Source of the DNA: an uncultured Brachyspira sp. | GTDB lineage: Bacteria > Spirochaetota > Brachyspiria > Brachyspirales > Brachyspiraceae | Reading direction: 5' to 3' | NCBI RefSeq assembly: GCF_949287625.1 | Contig: NZ_CASEGO010000010.1 | Coordinates: 1 to 42,778, forward strand | Length of the DNA: 42,778 nt | Shown here: positions 6,421-15,921 of the stretch, piece after piece | Layout of the letters: each line of letters begins with the position of its first letter | How positions within the stretch are numbered: the stretch's first letter is position 1 | The notes under the pieces: generated by a model | The model's database searches: none | Told to the model about the DNA's origin: nothing | The model's input: only the letters and a program-made list of their open reading frames with translations | Program-made: the position numbers and the translations under genes

Positions 6421-8814
6421 ATGAATTATGAAATATTAGCTGAAAATGCCCGCTTTTTTACAATATCAGCGGCAATACTCACATTGGCTTTCGCATTCTA
6501 TTTTTATAAATGGATGCGTAAACAGGACGAAGGTAATGAAACTATGAAAGAAATAGCTTCGCATGTACGCTCTGGTGCTATAGCTTATCTTAAACAACAG
6601 TATAAAGTTATAGCTTTCTTCTTTGCAGGAGCTTTCATTATTTTTGCTATTCTTTCTTATGCATTAAAAGTGCAAAACCCTTTCATTCCTATAGGTTTTT
6701 TAACAGGCGGTTTCTTCTCAACTCTTTCTGGTTTCTTGGGTATGAAAACTGCTACTTATGCATCTGCCAGAACTGCTAATGCAGCAAGCAAATCATTAAA
6801 CGAAGGTTTAACAATAGCTTTCCGTTCAGGTGCTGTTATGGGACTTACTGTTGTAGGTCTTGCTTTGCTTGACATTTCTTTATGGTTCATAGTGTTAAAT
6901 TTATGGCTTGATAATAGTTTATTTGGTACAGACTTCCTAAATTTGGCTTCTACAGGAATAGCTAAAGGTACTGCTGAATACACTGCTGCTAAAATGCACT
7001 TTGTAACTACTACAATGCTTAGCTTTGGTGTAGGTGCTTCTTTCCAAGCATTATTCGCACGTGTTGGAGGCGGTATATTTACTAAAGCTGCTGACGTTGG
7101 TGCTGACTTAGTAGGTAAAGTTGAAGCAGGAATACCTGAAGATGACCCAAGAAACCCTGCTGTTATAGCTGACAACGTAGGAGATAACGTTGGAGACGTT
7201 GCTGGTATGGGAGCGGATCTTTACGAATCTTATGCAGGTTCTATACTTGCTGCTATGAGTTTGGGTTCTGCCGCTTTCGGATATATTAATCCTGATGTAA
7301 GCCCAATATATGCTGTATCCCTTCCTATGATACTTGCTGCTATTGGTACTCTTTCTTCTATAATAGGTGTATTCTTCGTTAAAACTAAAGAAGGTGCTAC
7401 TATGGGAGAATTATTAAAATCTTTAAGAGTAGGTGTTTATATAAGCAGTGCTATTATTATAGTTGTTTCTTTCCTACTTGTAAAAATGCTTCTTCCAAAC
7501 AATTTGGGATTATTCGTTTCTATCATTGTTGGCCTTATAGCTGGTAACGTAGTTGGTTTCTTCACAGAATATTATACAGCTGCTGAATACAAACCTACTC
7601 AATGGGTAGCTGAACAATCTAAAACAGGTCCTGCTACTGTTATTATAGGAGGACTTGCTGTAGGTATGCAATCTACTTTAATACCTGTTGTTACAGTAGT
7701 TATATCTATAATATTAGCATTTGGTTTTGCAGGCGGTTTCGGTGCTGAGGCTTCTTCTTTCTCTCAAGGTTTATATGGTATTGCTTTAGCTTCTGTTGGT
7801 ATGTTATCTACTTTAGGTATCACATTAGCTACAGATGCTTATGGTCCTATAGCTGACAATGCCGGCGGTAACGCTGAAATGTCTGGACTTCCTGAGAGTG
7901 TTAGAGAAAGAACTGATGCTTTAGACTCTTTAGGCAACACTACTGCTGCTACTGGTAAAGGTTTCGCTATTTGTTCTGCTGCTTTAACTGCTATGGCTTT
8001 AATTGCTGGTTATATTGAGGAAATTAAAACTTCTTTAGGAAGAATGATCAATACAGGCAATCTTACTTCTATAGATATAGGTACTGTTCAATACACTGCT
8101 AACAGTGCTAAAGAATTATATGACAAAGTTGTTTATAGCTTAGGTATGAATGAGTTTATGAATGCTTTCAATATTCACTTAATGAACCCTAAAGTATTAA
8201 TAGGTATATTTATTGGTGCTATGTTAGTATTCTTCTTCTGTGCTTTAACTATGAAAGCTGTTGGACGTGCTGCTGCAGGTGTTGTAGAAGAAGTTAGAAG
8301 ACAGTTTAGAGAAATTAAAGGCTTACTTGCTGGTGAAAAAGGCGTAAAAGCTGATTATGAAAAAGCTGTTCAAATCTGTACTAAATCTGCTCAAAAAGAA
8401 ATGATTGTTCCTTCTGTACTTGCTATAGTTGTACCTGTTGTTGTTGGATTTATATTTGGCGTACCTGCTGTTATAGGTATGTTAGTTGGTGGTTTAACTT
8501 CTGGTTTTGCTATGGCTGTTATGATGTCTAATGCTGGCGGTGCTTGGGACAATGCTAAAAAATATATCGAAGCTGGTAATTTAGGTGGTAAAAAGATAGT
8601 TGATGAAAATGGTAACAAAATCACTAACCCTAATCATGCTGCTGCTGTTATAGGGGATACTGTTGGTGACCCATTCAAAGATACTTCTGGACCAAGCTTA
8701 AACATTCTTATTAAACTTATGAGCTTAATAAGTGTTGTATTTGCTGGTGCAATAGTTGCTTTCTCACCAAAAATTCAGGCTCTATTAGGTATAGCTGATC
8801 AAATTATTAAGTAA
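6421..8814 (+). CDS. hppA: Membrane-bound ion-pumping pyrophosphatase
   Basis: A 797-residue protein with about sixteen membrane segments that hydrolyses pyrophosphate and pumps Na+ and/or H+. The pyrophosphate/Mg site is clear at residues 225-270 (DVGADLVGKVEAG, DNVGDNVGDVAGMGADLYE). The loop 'GNTTAATGKG' near 505 has Ala where K+-independent enzymes have Lys, placing it in the K+-dependent group, which includes Na+ pumps and dual Na+/H+ pumps. I start at ATG 6421 (MNYEI), seven bases after AGGG; the in-frame ATG at 6415 is only one base from it. Own promoter and terminator make it a single-gene unit. It probably recovers energy from biosynthetic pyrophosphate. Confidence 0.95.
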   Translation: MNYEILAENARFFTISAAILTLAFAFYFYKWMRKQDEGNETMKEIASHVRSGAIAYLKQQYKVIAFFFAGAFIIFAILSYALKVQNPFIPIGFLTGGFFSTLSGFLGMKTATYASARTANAASKSLNEGLTIAFRSGAVMGLTVVGLALLDISLWFIVLNLWLDNSLFGTDFLNLASTGIAKGTAEYTAAKMHFVTTTMLSFGVGASFQALFARVGGGIFTKAADVGADLVGKVEAGIPEDDPRNPAVIADNVGDNVGDVAGMGADLYESYAGSILAAMSLGSAAFGYINPDVSPIYAVSLPMILAAIGTLSSIIGVFFVKTKEGATMGELLKSLRVGVYISSAIIIVVSFLLVKMLLPNNLGLFVSIIVGLIAGNVVGFFTEYYTAAEYKPTQWVAEQSKTGPATVIIGGLAVGMQSTLIPVVTVVISIILAFGFAGGFGAEASSFSQGLYGIALASVGMLSTLGITLATDAYGPIADNAGGNAEMSGLPESVRERTDALDSLGNTTAATGKGFAICSAALTAMALIAGYIEEIKTSLGRMINTGNLTSIDIGTVQYTANSAKELYDKVVYSLGMNEFMNAFNIHLMNPKVLIGIFIGAMLVFFFCALTMKAVGRAAAGVVEEVRRQFREIKGLLAGEKGVKADYEKAVQICTKSAQKEMIVPSVLAIVVPVVVGFIFGVPAVIGMLVGGLTSGFAMAVMMSNAGGAWDNAKKYIEAGNLGGKKIVDENGNKITNPNHAAAVIGDTVGDPFKDTSGPSLNILIKLMSLISVVFAGAIVAFSPKIQALLGIADQIIK

Positions 8815-8838
8815 TCAATTTATTTAATATTAATATAT

Positions 8839-8880
8839 AAGCTGTCTGACTTTAATTAGTTGGGCAGCTTTTTTATTTTA
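8839..8880 (+). terminator. Terminator after hppA
   Basis: AAGCTGTCTGACT (8839-8851) and AGTTGGGCAGCTT (8858-8870) form a long stem with a few wobbles around TTAATT, followed by TTTTTTATTTTA. Confidence 0.85.
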
Positions 8881-8955
8881 ATTATTATTGGTTTAAAGTA
8901 ATTTACAATATTCATCTTATCTTGTTATTTTTTATATCAATACTTTGGATTTATT

Positions 8956-9711
8956 ATGAAACTATTAAAATATTTTTTATTTGTAAACATTTTAATTATA
9001 ACTATTACATATACTGCTTTTGCCAGCTTAGAGATAAATTTTAATGGTCATTATGGAATTGCCTTTCCATTTAATTCTATAAAAGTAAATGATAATTATA
9101 AAAACACTATTTATGACAGCGTTGATGGTACTTTAGGTTTTGAAGGAGCTTTATTTTTCCAAATAGGAAATTATTTTAAATTATTTGAAGATGATTATAC
9201 AAGCATTATTAAAGGTGTGAGTTTATTTGGAGATATTGGTTTTAGTATTAATGCTTTGATGTCTGATTATAAAGAAAATAATAGAAAATATACAGAGATA
9301 CTTGGATTTTATTCTATGCTGGTTGGAGCTACTGTTAAATTAAATTTCAGTAAAATGTCTATAGGATTAGGTACTGGAATATTAGCTCCTTTATATGCTG
9401 TTGTTTCTTCAAGTAAATATGGTGGGGTTATGGTAGCACCTGATGATTTAAATAATTGGAATGTTTTTGATATGAGAAATCTATTTAAAGCTCCAATAAT
9501 GCCTTATATAAAACTTACAGTTGAAGGATTTTTGTATTTAGTTCCTAATTTTGCCGTTACTCTTGGAGGCTATATGATGTATAATTTTGGTATGCAGTAC
9601 AAAACAGATGTTGTGAATAATAATTTAGGTAATAATATATATAATAAATATAATTTTTCTTCTCTTTCTATCGGATTAGTTTTAGGTATATCTTTGGGCA
9701 GATATAATTGA
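8956..9711 (+). CDS. Exported beta-barrel-like protein, unknown function
   Basis: A 251-residue protein with a signal peptide (about residues 1-23, ending TAFAS). Alternating hydrophobic/aromatic strands with many Gly and Tyr follow, including 'SMLVGATVKLNF', 'IGLGTGILAPLYAVV', 'VTLGGYMMYNFG' and the closing 'SLSIGLVLGISLGRYN'. This pattern suggests a small outer-membrane barrel. I do not recognise a named family. The start ATG has only a weak TTGGA upstream. It stands alone between the hppA terminator and the MCP gene, in a region where I saw no strong promoter for it. Confidence 0.65.
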   Translation: MKLLKYFLFVNILIITITYTAFASLEINFNGHYGIAFPFNSIKVNDNYKNTIYDSVDGTLGFEGALFFQIGNYFKLFEDDYTSIIKGVSLFGDIGFSINALMSDYKENNRKYTEILGFYSMLVGATVKLNFSKMSIGLGTGILAPLYAVVSSSKYGGVMVAPDDLNNWNVFDMRNLFKAPIMPYIKLTVEGFLYLVPNFAVTLGGYMMYNFGMQYKTDVVNNNLGNNIYNKYNFSSLSIGLVLGISLGRYN

Positions 9712-9795
9712 TATATTCTTATTTTAGTTTTTATATGAAATTATTAAAAAAAAATTACTTTATACACTATAAAGGTAAAAAAAATATATTTTTAT

Positions 9796-9823
9796 TTGAC
9801 TTTATGTGATTATAATTTATAAT
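9796..9823 (+). promoter_or_regulatory. Promoter of the chemotaxis receptor gene
   Basis: TTGACT (9796-9801), 16 bases, TATAAT (9818-9823), about 120 bases upstream of the ATG. Confidence 0.55.
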
Positions 9824-9945
9824 AGATATCTGAAATAATCAAAAAGTATTCATTTCTATTTAGAATATTATTACAACTATTTTTTAATTCTATTAATAAT
9901 TATTGTTAATTTTTTATAAAAATGAAATATTGAAAAGGAAAATCT

Positions 9946-11778
9946 ATGAAAAAAATTCATTCTATAAGAGTAAAAATGCCTATAGCAATTAGTATTTTAA
10001 GTACCATATTTTTAGTTTTAATAGTTGCTATATTATCATACAGATCTCATATTATTATTAAAGATTCCACATTGAACGGATTTAATAATACGGTTAATGG
10101 CTATAAGGATATGCTTGATGTTTGGCTTGATGATAATAGGAATTTAATAGAGACTTATTCTGTATCTCCTATAGTGAGAAATTATCTTTTAAATAGAAAT
10201 GTAGATATTAGAAGTACACTTGCAGAATTTGAAGCTATTAATGAATATGTACTTGACATAGGTATTACAGATACTAACGGCATAATTTTAGATAATGTTA
10301 ATAATGTAAAAATAGGTGAAAATATAACAACAGTAAGACCTAATATTTTAAATATATTAAAAAACAATAATAATAAAGCATCTTTTGATGATGGTATACA
10401 AAGATCAAGTGCTGACAACAAATGGTCGCTTGCAGCTATTTCTGGTGTTAATTATAATGGGGAATATATAGGAAATGTGTATATGATTTTGGATTGGGAG
10501 GAACTTGCCGTAAAACTTCAGGATTTGAAATTACCAGAAAGAACTAGAATATTTGCTATTGATGATGAAGAGACTGTTTTACTTGACACCAAAAACGAAA
10601 TTAATACGAAAGCAAATGAGGCTTATGGAGAAATTATAAATAGCGGTTTATCATCAGGTGTTATGAATTATATATCTTCTGTAAGTAATGATCCTAGAAC
10701 AGCAGTTTACAGCAGACTTCAAAATTTATCTTGGTATTTAATTATGGCTATGGACGATAATATTATTTATAAAGATAATAATGATTCTATAAAAATATCT
10801 ATTATTATATGTATTTTATCTATCATTTTTATTAATATATTTGCTTTTATTTATATTAAAAGAGTTACACACCCTCTAAAAGTATTAATGAATCATGCTA
10901 CCAGTATATCAGAGGGAAATATCAGCATAAATACTAAAAGTGCTTATGCTAAAGATGAGTTTGGAGAATTAGAAAGGGTTTTTGATATTATGAGCAGCAG
11001 ACTTGCAGAGGTTGTTTACAATGTTAATAACGCTTCTAAAGAGATAATGGCAGCAGCAGAAAATATGATGGAAAGCAGCAGTGAGTTATCAGCAAGGACA
11101 GACAATCAGTCATCTAGTTTAGAAGAAACAGCAGCTAGTATTGAGGAAATGGTTTCTAATATAAAGATTTCAGCTGAGAACTCTATTCAGGGTAAGGATA
11201 TGATGTCAGAGGCTATCACATTTATTGAAGATGCAGCAAATATTATATCACAGACTGCTTCAAATATAGAAGAGGTTTATCAGTCAAGTGAGAAAATAAA
11301 AGATATTACAAAGATTATTGAAGATATCGCTTTTCAAACTAATATACTTGCTCTTAATGCTTCTGTAGAGGCAGCAAGAGCTGGAGATCATGGTAAAGGT
11401 TTTGCTGTTGTTGCTTCTGAAGTAAGAAATCTTGCTCAAACTACTCAGGCTTCTGTAAAGGATATCACAGCATTGGTAGATAATACTTCAAATAAGATAG
11501 ATGTGGCAACTAATACCGCTAAACAATCGCAGGATATATTTGCAAAACTTCAAAATAAAGTATTGGAAACTTCAAAGCTAATGGAAGATATTACTTCAAA
11601 TGCCATAGAACAGCAGTCTGGAACTAATCAAATAAGTACTGAAGTTAATAATATGGAAAGTGCTACTACTCAGAATGCTGCTTTAGCTGAAAACTCAAGT
11701 GAGATATCAAAAAGTTTGCTTGAAAAAGCTAGATTTTTAGAAAGCAGTATTGAGTTTTTTAAGATTTCTAATAATTAA
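9946..11778 (+). CDS. Methyl-accepting chemotaxis protein
   Basis: A 610-residue transmembrane chemoreceptor. TM1 spans about residues 12-31. A Cache-like periplasmic ligand domain follows (about 33-280), then TM2 (283-304), HAMP (305-358) and a long cytoplasmic coiled coil. The hairpin tip, which contacts CheA/CheW, is 'EDIAFQTNILALNASVEAA' through 'GKGFAVVASEVRNLAQ' (459-497). Glu/Gln-rich heptads near 388-402 (SSLEETAASIEEM) and 560-585 are likely methylation sites. It should direct flagellar motility toward an unknown ligand. RBS AAAAGGAAAA precedes the ATG. No che genes are adjacent, so it is a stand-alone receptor gene. Confidence 0.95.
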   Translation: MKKIHSIRVKMPIAISILSTIFLVLIVAILSYRSHIIIKDSTLNGFNNTVNGYKDMLDVWLDDNRNLIETYSVSPIVRNYLLNRNVDIRSTLAEFEAINEYVLDIGITDTNGIILDNVNNVKIGENITTVRPNILNILKNNNNKASFDDGIQRSSADNKWSLAAISGVNYNGEYIGNVYMILDWEELAVKLQDLKLPERTRIFAIDDEETVLLDTKNEINTKANEAYGEIINSGLSSGVMNYISSVSNDPRTAVYSRLQNLSWYLIMAMDDNIIYKDNNDSIKISIIICILSIIFINIFAFIYIKRVTHPLKVLMNHATSISEGNISINTKSAYAKDEFGELERVFDIMSSRLAEVVYNVNNASKEIMAAAENMMESSSELSARTDNQSSSLEETAASIEEMVSNIKISAENSIQGKDMMSEAITFIEDAANIISQTASNIEEVYQSSEKIKDITKIIEDIAFQTNILALNASVEAARAGDHGKGFAVVASEVRNLAQTTQASVKDITALVDNTSNKIDVATNTAKQSQDIFAKLQNKVLETSKLMEDITSNAIEQQSGTNQISTEVNNMESATTQNAALAENSSEISKSLLEKARFLESSIEFFKISNN

Positions 11779-11817
11779 ATAAGGTACTTATTTCAAAAAA
11801 TAATAAGCAATATTAAC

Positions 11818-11854
11818 TATATACCTAAACAAACTGTATTTGTTTAGGTATATA
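11818..11854. repeat. Perfect 16-bp inverted repeat
   Basis: TATATACCTAAACAAA (11818-11833) and its exact complement (11839-11854) surround the five bases CTGTA. No T-run follows on either strand, so it is not a classical intrinsic terminator, though it lies in the gap between the convergent MCP gene and ABC operon. The first 15 bases also occur at 139-153, over the -10 of repeat copy 1. Confidence 0.85.
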
Positions 11855-11971
11855 ATAAAAAATTCACTGGATTTTCTTTATATTTTCTTGGCATATTCAA
11901 ATACAGTATTATTTATTCTTATCAAATGTCAATGCTTATGAACTATATTTTATATTTGTTTAACTATTATA

Positions 11972-13615
11972 CTATAAAGATATTTCTTTTTTACCAGTTA
12001 ATTTGAAAAATATTATTATAGATATAACTGTTGTAATTGTCAGTATTGTAGCAAGTGCAGCAGCAGGTCCGTATGTTCCCTGTACAACAGCCTGATAAAT
12101 TGCAATTGACATAGTCCTAGATTTTACCACATATAATATAACAGAAGAACTAAGTTCATTTATTATTGTTATCCAGCTTAATACAGCACCTGATAAAACT
12201 CCCGGAAGCATCATAATCAATGTTATTTTATAAAAGGTTTTGATAGGAGAAGCCCCCAAACTTATAGAAGCCTCTTCATAGCTGTTATCTATTTGATACA
12301 ATATTGCCGAACTAGATCTTAAAGTATAAGGCAGTCTTCTTATAGATAATGCTATTATAATGATAATAGGAGTTCCGCTTAATATTAAAGGCGGTTTATT
12401 AAAAGCTAAAAGAAGAACTATTCCCAAAATAGAACCTGATATTATATACGGAAGCATTGATATTGTATCTATTATATCCGTAATAATATTTTTTCTTTTT
12501 GTAGAAACATATGCTAAAAGTACTGATATTATAATAACTATTAATATGCTCACAAAGCCGTATACATATGTATTTTTTATGGCAGAAGAAAATGAATCAA
12601 AAATGGTTTTGTAGCTTTCCAACGAATAACCTTTAAGAAATATAGTTCTGTTTGTTTTTAAAAAAGAAGTATATATTACAGTAATCTGAGGAAGTATAGA
12701 AGCTATTACTATAATGTATAAAAAAGAATATAGTGATACAGCTTTTATTCCTTTTAGTTTTTTAGGCTTGATTGTATTAATAGATTTCATAGAAAAAGAT
12801 TTTTTATTGATATAGTATTTCTGAGTTAAAAACATTATAGTAGTTATAAATACCATTAATGTTGCCATAGCGGCAGAAAAATTAGCATTCCCTCCAACTT
12901 CATTAATAAACTCAGAGTATATTAAAGTAGGTATAGTTCTATATCCTTCTCCTATTAACATAGGAGTTCCGAAGTCTGATAAAGCATTCATAAATACTAT
13001 TAAAGAACCAGCAAGTATTGTAGGTGTTATTAAAGGCAGTATAATACTAGTAATTTTTTTAAAAGAAGAAGCTCCCAAACTTTCTGAAGCCTCTATCAAA
13101 GAAGAATCCATTTTTCCCAAAGCACCTGAAACATACATAAATATAAAAGGGTATAATTTTAAAGTAAAAACTAAAAGTATTCCTGCAAATCCGTATATGT
13201 TTGGTATTTTTATTCCTAAAGTTTCAAATGATTTTGTTATAACTCCGTTTCTTCCTAAAAGCATTATCCAAGAATAAGCACCTATAAATGCAGGAGACAT
13301 CATTGATATTATTATTAATATTTCTAAAAATCTTTTGCCTCTTATTTGATAAATAGTCATAAAATATGCCATCATAGTGCCTATTATTATAGTTAATATT
13401 GTTACAGATATCGTTACAGTGAAGCTGTTTATTAAAGATTTATAATAGTATTTCTTCGAAAAAAATATTATAAAATTTTCTAAAGTCCATTTTCCAGTTT
13501 CAGAGCTTTTAAAAGCACTTACAAATAAATATAATAAAGGATATACTATAAATATAGAAAATATAACAGCAATTACGATAGTAACAATATTCCAAAAATT
13601 AAGATATTTATTCAT
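11972..13615 (-). CDS. Ferric-iron-type ABC transporter, fused double permease
   Basis: A 547-residue inner-membrane protein with two homologous permease halves, about twelve membrane segments in all. Each half carries the EAA loop that docks the ATPase: 'EASESLGASSFKKITSIILP' near 175-194 and 'EEASISLGASPIKTFYKITL' near 447-466. This fused layout is typical of FbpB/SfuB-type importers for ferric iron; related importers carry thiamine, phosphonate or spermidine. It is the last gene of a three-gene operon, five bases after the ATPase gene. Substrate assignment rests on the binding protein and remains tentative. Confidence 0.9.
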   Translation of the reverse strand: MNKYLNFWNIVTIVIAVIFSIFIVYPLLYLFVSAFKSSETGKWTLENFIIFFSKKYYYKSLINSFTVTISVTILTIIIGTMMAYFMTIYQIRGKRFLEILIIISMMSPAFIGAYSWIMLLGRNGVITKSFETLGIKIPNIYGFAGILLVFTLKLYPFIFMYVSGALGKMDSSLIEASESLGASSFKKITSIILPLITPTILAGSLIVFMNALSDFGTPMLIGEGYRTIPTLIYSEFINEVGGNANFSAAMATLMVFITTIMFLTQKYYINKKSFSMKSINTIKPKKLKGIKAVSLYSFLYIIVIASILPQITVIYTSFLKTNRTIFLKGYSLESYKTIFDSFSSAIKNTYVYGFVSILIVIIISVLLAYVSTKRKNIITDIIDTISMLPYIISGSILGIVLLLAFNKPPLILSGTPIIIIIALSIRRLPYTLRSSSAILYQIDNSYEEASISLGASPIKTFYKITLIMMLPGVLSGAVLSWITIINELSSSVILYVVKSRTMSIAIYQAVVQGTYGPAAALATILTITTVISIIIFFKLTGKKEISL

Positions 13616-13620
13616 GTTTA

Positions 13621-14733
13621 TTAGTCCCTATTCATAATACTTATACCGTTAATATCAAATATATTTATTTTTTTTATATTCGGCTTTAAATAAAGAGTTT
13701 CTCCTATATCATAAACTTTTTCATCTGATGATGAGCTTTGAGAATATTCTATTGATGACTGATTATCCAATATTTCATCTTTTTCAAAGTATAATGAATA
13801 ATTTATGTATTTTCCTAAAAAAGTTTTTGATAATATTTTAGTTTTTACAGCATTATCTTTATCATCGGATATATAAAACTCTTCTGGTCTTATAGAAACT
13901 ATTACTTTATCATCATGTTTAACAGTATCAATTATATTATTAATTTCAAATTTATAACCATTCATAAAGCATACAAATGTTTTTGAGTTTTCTTTTAATA
14001 TTCTTGCATTAAATAAATTTGAATGTCCTATGAATGTAGATATAAAAGTATTTACAGGTCTTGAATATATATCTGTAGGTTTTCCTATTTGCTGTATTAC
14101 TCCTTTATTCATAACTGCAATCGTATCTGATATAGCCAATGCCTCTTCCTGATCATGAGTTACATAAACGGTTGTTATTCCTATATGTTTTTGTATCTCT
14201 CTTATTACATCACGCATTTCTATTCTTAATTTGGCGTCTAAATTTGATAATGGTTCGTCCATAAGAAGTACATTAGGCGATATTATAATTGCTCTTGCAA
14301 GTGCCACTCTCTGCTGCTGACCTCCTGATAAATGTTCAGGCAGTCTGTTTTGATATTCTTCAATTTTTACTATACTTAATATCTCATCAACTTTATTTTT
14401 CATAGACTGTTTAGGTTCTTTTCTTAGTTTTAATCCGTATTCTACATTTTCCCTTACAGTCATATGTGGGAATATAGCATAGTTTTGAAATACCATTCCT
14501 ATATTTCTTTTATATGCTGGTATATCATTAATTATTTCATTATCAAATTTTATTGTTCCGCTTTCTATGGTATTGAATCCAGCTATCATTCTTAATAGAG
14601 TTGTTTTTCCGCATCCTGAAGGTCCGAGCAATGTAAAGAACTCACCATTTTTTATTTCCAATGATAAATTAGGTATAATTGTAGTTTTATCATATTTTTT
14701 TAATACGTTTTGAATAGATATAGATACGCTCAT
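13621..14733 (-). CDS. Ferric-iron-type ABC transporter ATPase
   Basis: A 370-residue ATPase of the FbpC/PotA type. Walker A is 'GPSGCGKTT' (37-45), the Q-loop Gln83, the signature 'LSGGQQQR' (135-142), Walker B 'VLLMDEP' (155-161), D-loop 'SNLDAK' and switch His193 in 'YVTHDQEEA'. Residues from about 235 on form the TOBE-type regulatory domain seen in this subfamily. AAGG lies before the start. It powers the permease encoded five bases downstream. A strong inverted repeat separates it from the binding-protein gene. Confidence 0.92.
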   Translation of the reverse strand: MSVSISIQNVLKKYDKTTIIPNLSLEIKNGEFFTLLGPSGCGKTTLLRMIAGFNTIESGTIKFDNEIINDIPAYKRNIGMVFQNYAIFPHMTVRENVEYGLKLRKEPKQSMKNKVDEILSIVKIEEYQNRLPEHLSGGQQQRVALARAIIISPNVLLMDEPLSNLDAKLRIEMRDVIREIQKHIGITTVYVTHDQEEALAISDTIAVMNKGVIQQIGKPTDIYSRPVNTFISTFIGHSNLFNARILKENSKTFVCFMNGYKFEINNIIDTVKHDDKVIVSIRPEEFYISDDKDNAVKTKILSKTFLGKYINYSLYFEKDEILDNQSSIEYSQSSSSDEKVYDIGETLYLKPNIKKINIFDINGISIMNRD

Positions 14734-14752
14734 ATTATGCCTTATATAAATT

Positions 14753-14793
14753 TATAACATCATTATACTTTTTTAAAATATAATGATGTTATA
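14753..14793 (-). other. Intercistronic hairpin in the ABC operon
   Basis: TATAACATCATTATA (14753-14767) and its exact complement (14779-14793) give a 15-bp stem with an 11-base loop between the binding-protein and ATPase genes. No T-run follows on the minus strand. Such hairpins often protect the upstream binding-protein mRNA and raise its level over the membrane parts. Confidence 0.75.
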
Positions 14794-14802
14794 ACTATTT
14801 AA

Positions 14803-15828
14803 TTAATAACTAGTAAACAATTCTTTAAATTTATCAAGCCATTTTTTTGTATTAGATTCTACTACGGCAGGATCTTCAACTATAATATTTATTTGTTCCA
14901 TAGGAATCATTATATCAGATTTTTCAGTATCGCCTCTTACAGGTCTTCTATTTAAATCTTTAGCAAGCATATTCTGTGCTTCCAAAGTAAGACAGTAATC
15001 TACGAATTTTTTAGCATTATCTATATGTTTAGCATTTTTTACTATACAAATAACATCAGGAGTAGATCTTACACCCTCTTTCATATATACTATTTTTACA
15101 GGAGATCCGGACTGCATATATGTAATTCCAGCCTCTTCATAAGTAAGTCCTACAGCATATTCTCCATCAGCAACACCTTTATAAACACCTGAAGAACCGC
15201 TTGTCAATTTACCGTCCAAGTTGGCACATAATTTGTCTACATAGTCCCAGCCTTGTTCAGGGTCTCCTTTTCCTATAGCATAAAGTATATTTACTAAATG
15301 TTCAAAAGCTGATGAAGAAGCAGAAGGATCAGCAAATATAATTTTTCCTTTTAATTCTGGATTAAGTAAATCCTCATAACCTTCTACTTTTATATTTCCT
15401 ATTAGATTTGTATTGATTATTAATATACTAGGAACCTGAGAGAATCTTGATATTGAACCCTCAGCATTTTTTAAGCCTTCCATAACATTGGCATCATTTG
15501 TAGATACATAAGTTTCAAATAAATCAGCTTTATATCTTACACCGTTTAATGAAGGTCCCCACAAAATGTCTGCTACTGGATTATTTTTTTCAACTTCAAT
15601 TCTTTTTATTAGTTCTCCAGTTACAGCTGTAATTACATCAACTTTAACATCAGGGTTTTGTGCTTTAAAACCATTAACCATACTATTAATAAGTTTTTCT
15701 GGGTGAGGTGTATATATCACCAAACTGTTTTCATCATTTTGAGCAGCAGTATCATTTGCCTTATTAGAGCATGAAACTGATAACATAGCAATTGATACCA
15801 ATAAAAAGCATATTATTTTACTTTTCAT
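14803..15828 (-). CDS. Ferric-iron-type ABC substrate-binding lipoprotein
   Basis: A 341-residue type II periplasmic-binding lipoprotein with lipobox MLSVS-C20. Family landmarks are 'LVIYTPHPEKLINSMVNGF' at the start of the mature domain, 'LLNPELKGKIIFADPSASSSA', 'YAVGLTYEEAGITYMQSGSPVKI' and 'NAKKFVDYCLTLEAQNML'. These fit the FbpA/AfuA/PhnS-like group that binds Fe(III) or small oxyanions. B. hyodysenteriae has a related bit iron-transport operon (from memory), but there the permeases are separate genes. First gene of the operon, with AGGAGA before the start and its own promoter. Confidence 0.88.
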   Translation of the reverse strand: MKSKIICFLLVSIAMLSVSCSNKANDTAAQNDENSLVIYTPHPEKLINSMVNGFKAQNPDVKVDVITAVTGELIKRIEVEKNNPVADILWGPSLNGVRYKADLFETYVSTNDANVMEGLKNAEGSISRFSQVPSILIINTNLIGNIKVEGYEDLLNPELKGKIIFADPSASSSAFEHLVNILYAIGKGDPEQGWDYVDKLCANLDGKLTSGSSGVYKGVADGEYAVGLTYEEAGITYMQSGSPVKIVYMKEGVRSTPDVICIVKNAKHIDNAKKFVDYCLTLEAQNMLAKDLNRRPVRGDTEKSDIMIPMEQINIIVEDPAVVESNTKKWLDKFKELFTSY

Positions 15829-15866
15829 TAGCGTTTCTCCTAAATATTTGTAATTTTATGACTAAT

Positions 15867-15895
15867 ATTTTATTATTATATTATTTTTTTGTCAA
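15867..15895 (-). promoter_or_regulatory. Promoter of the ABC importer operon
   Basis: On the minus strand TTGACA (15890-15895), 17 bases, TAAAAT (15867-15872), about 40 bases upstream of the start at 15828. No clear Fur-type inverted repeat was recognised around it. Confidence 0.6.
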
Positions 15896-15921
15896 GATAA
15901 ACATACAGATTTGATATATTT

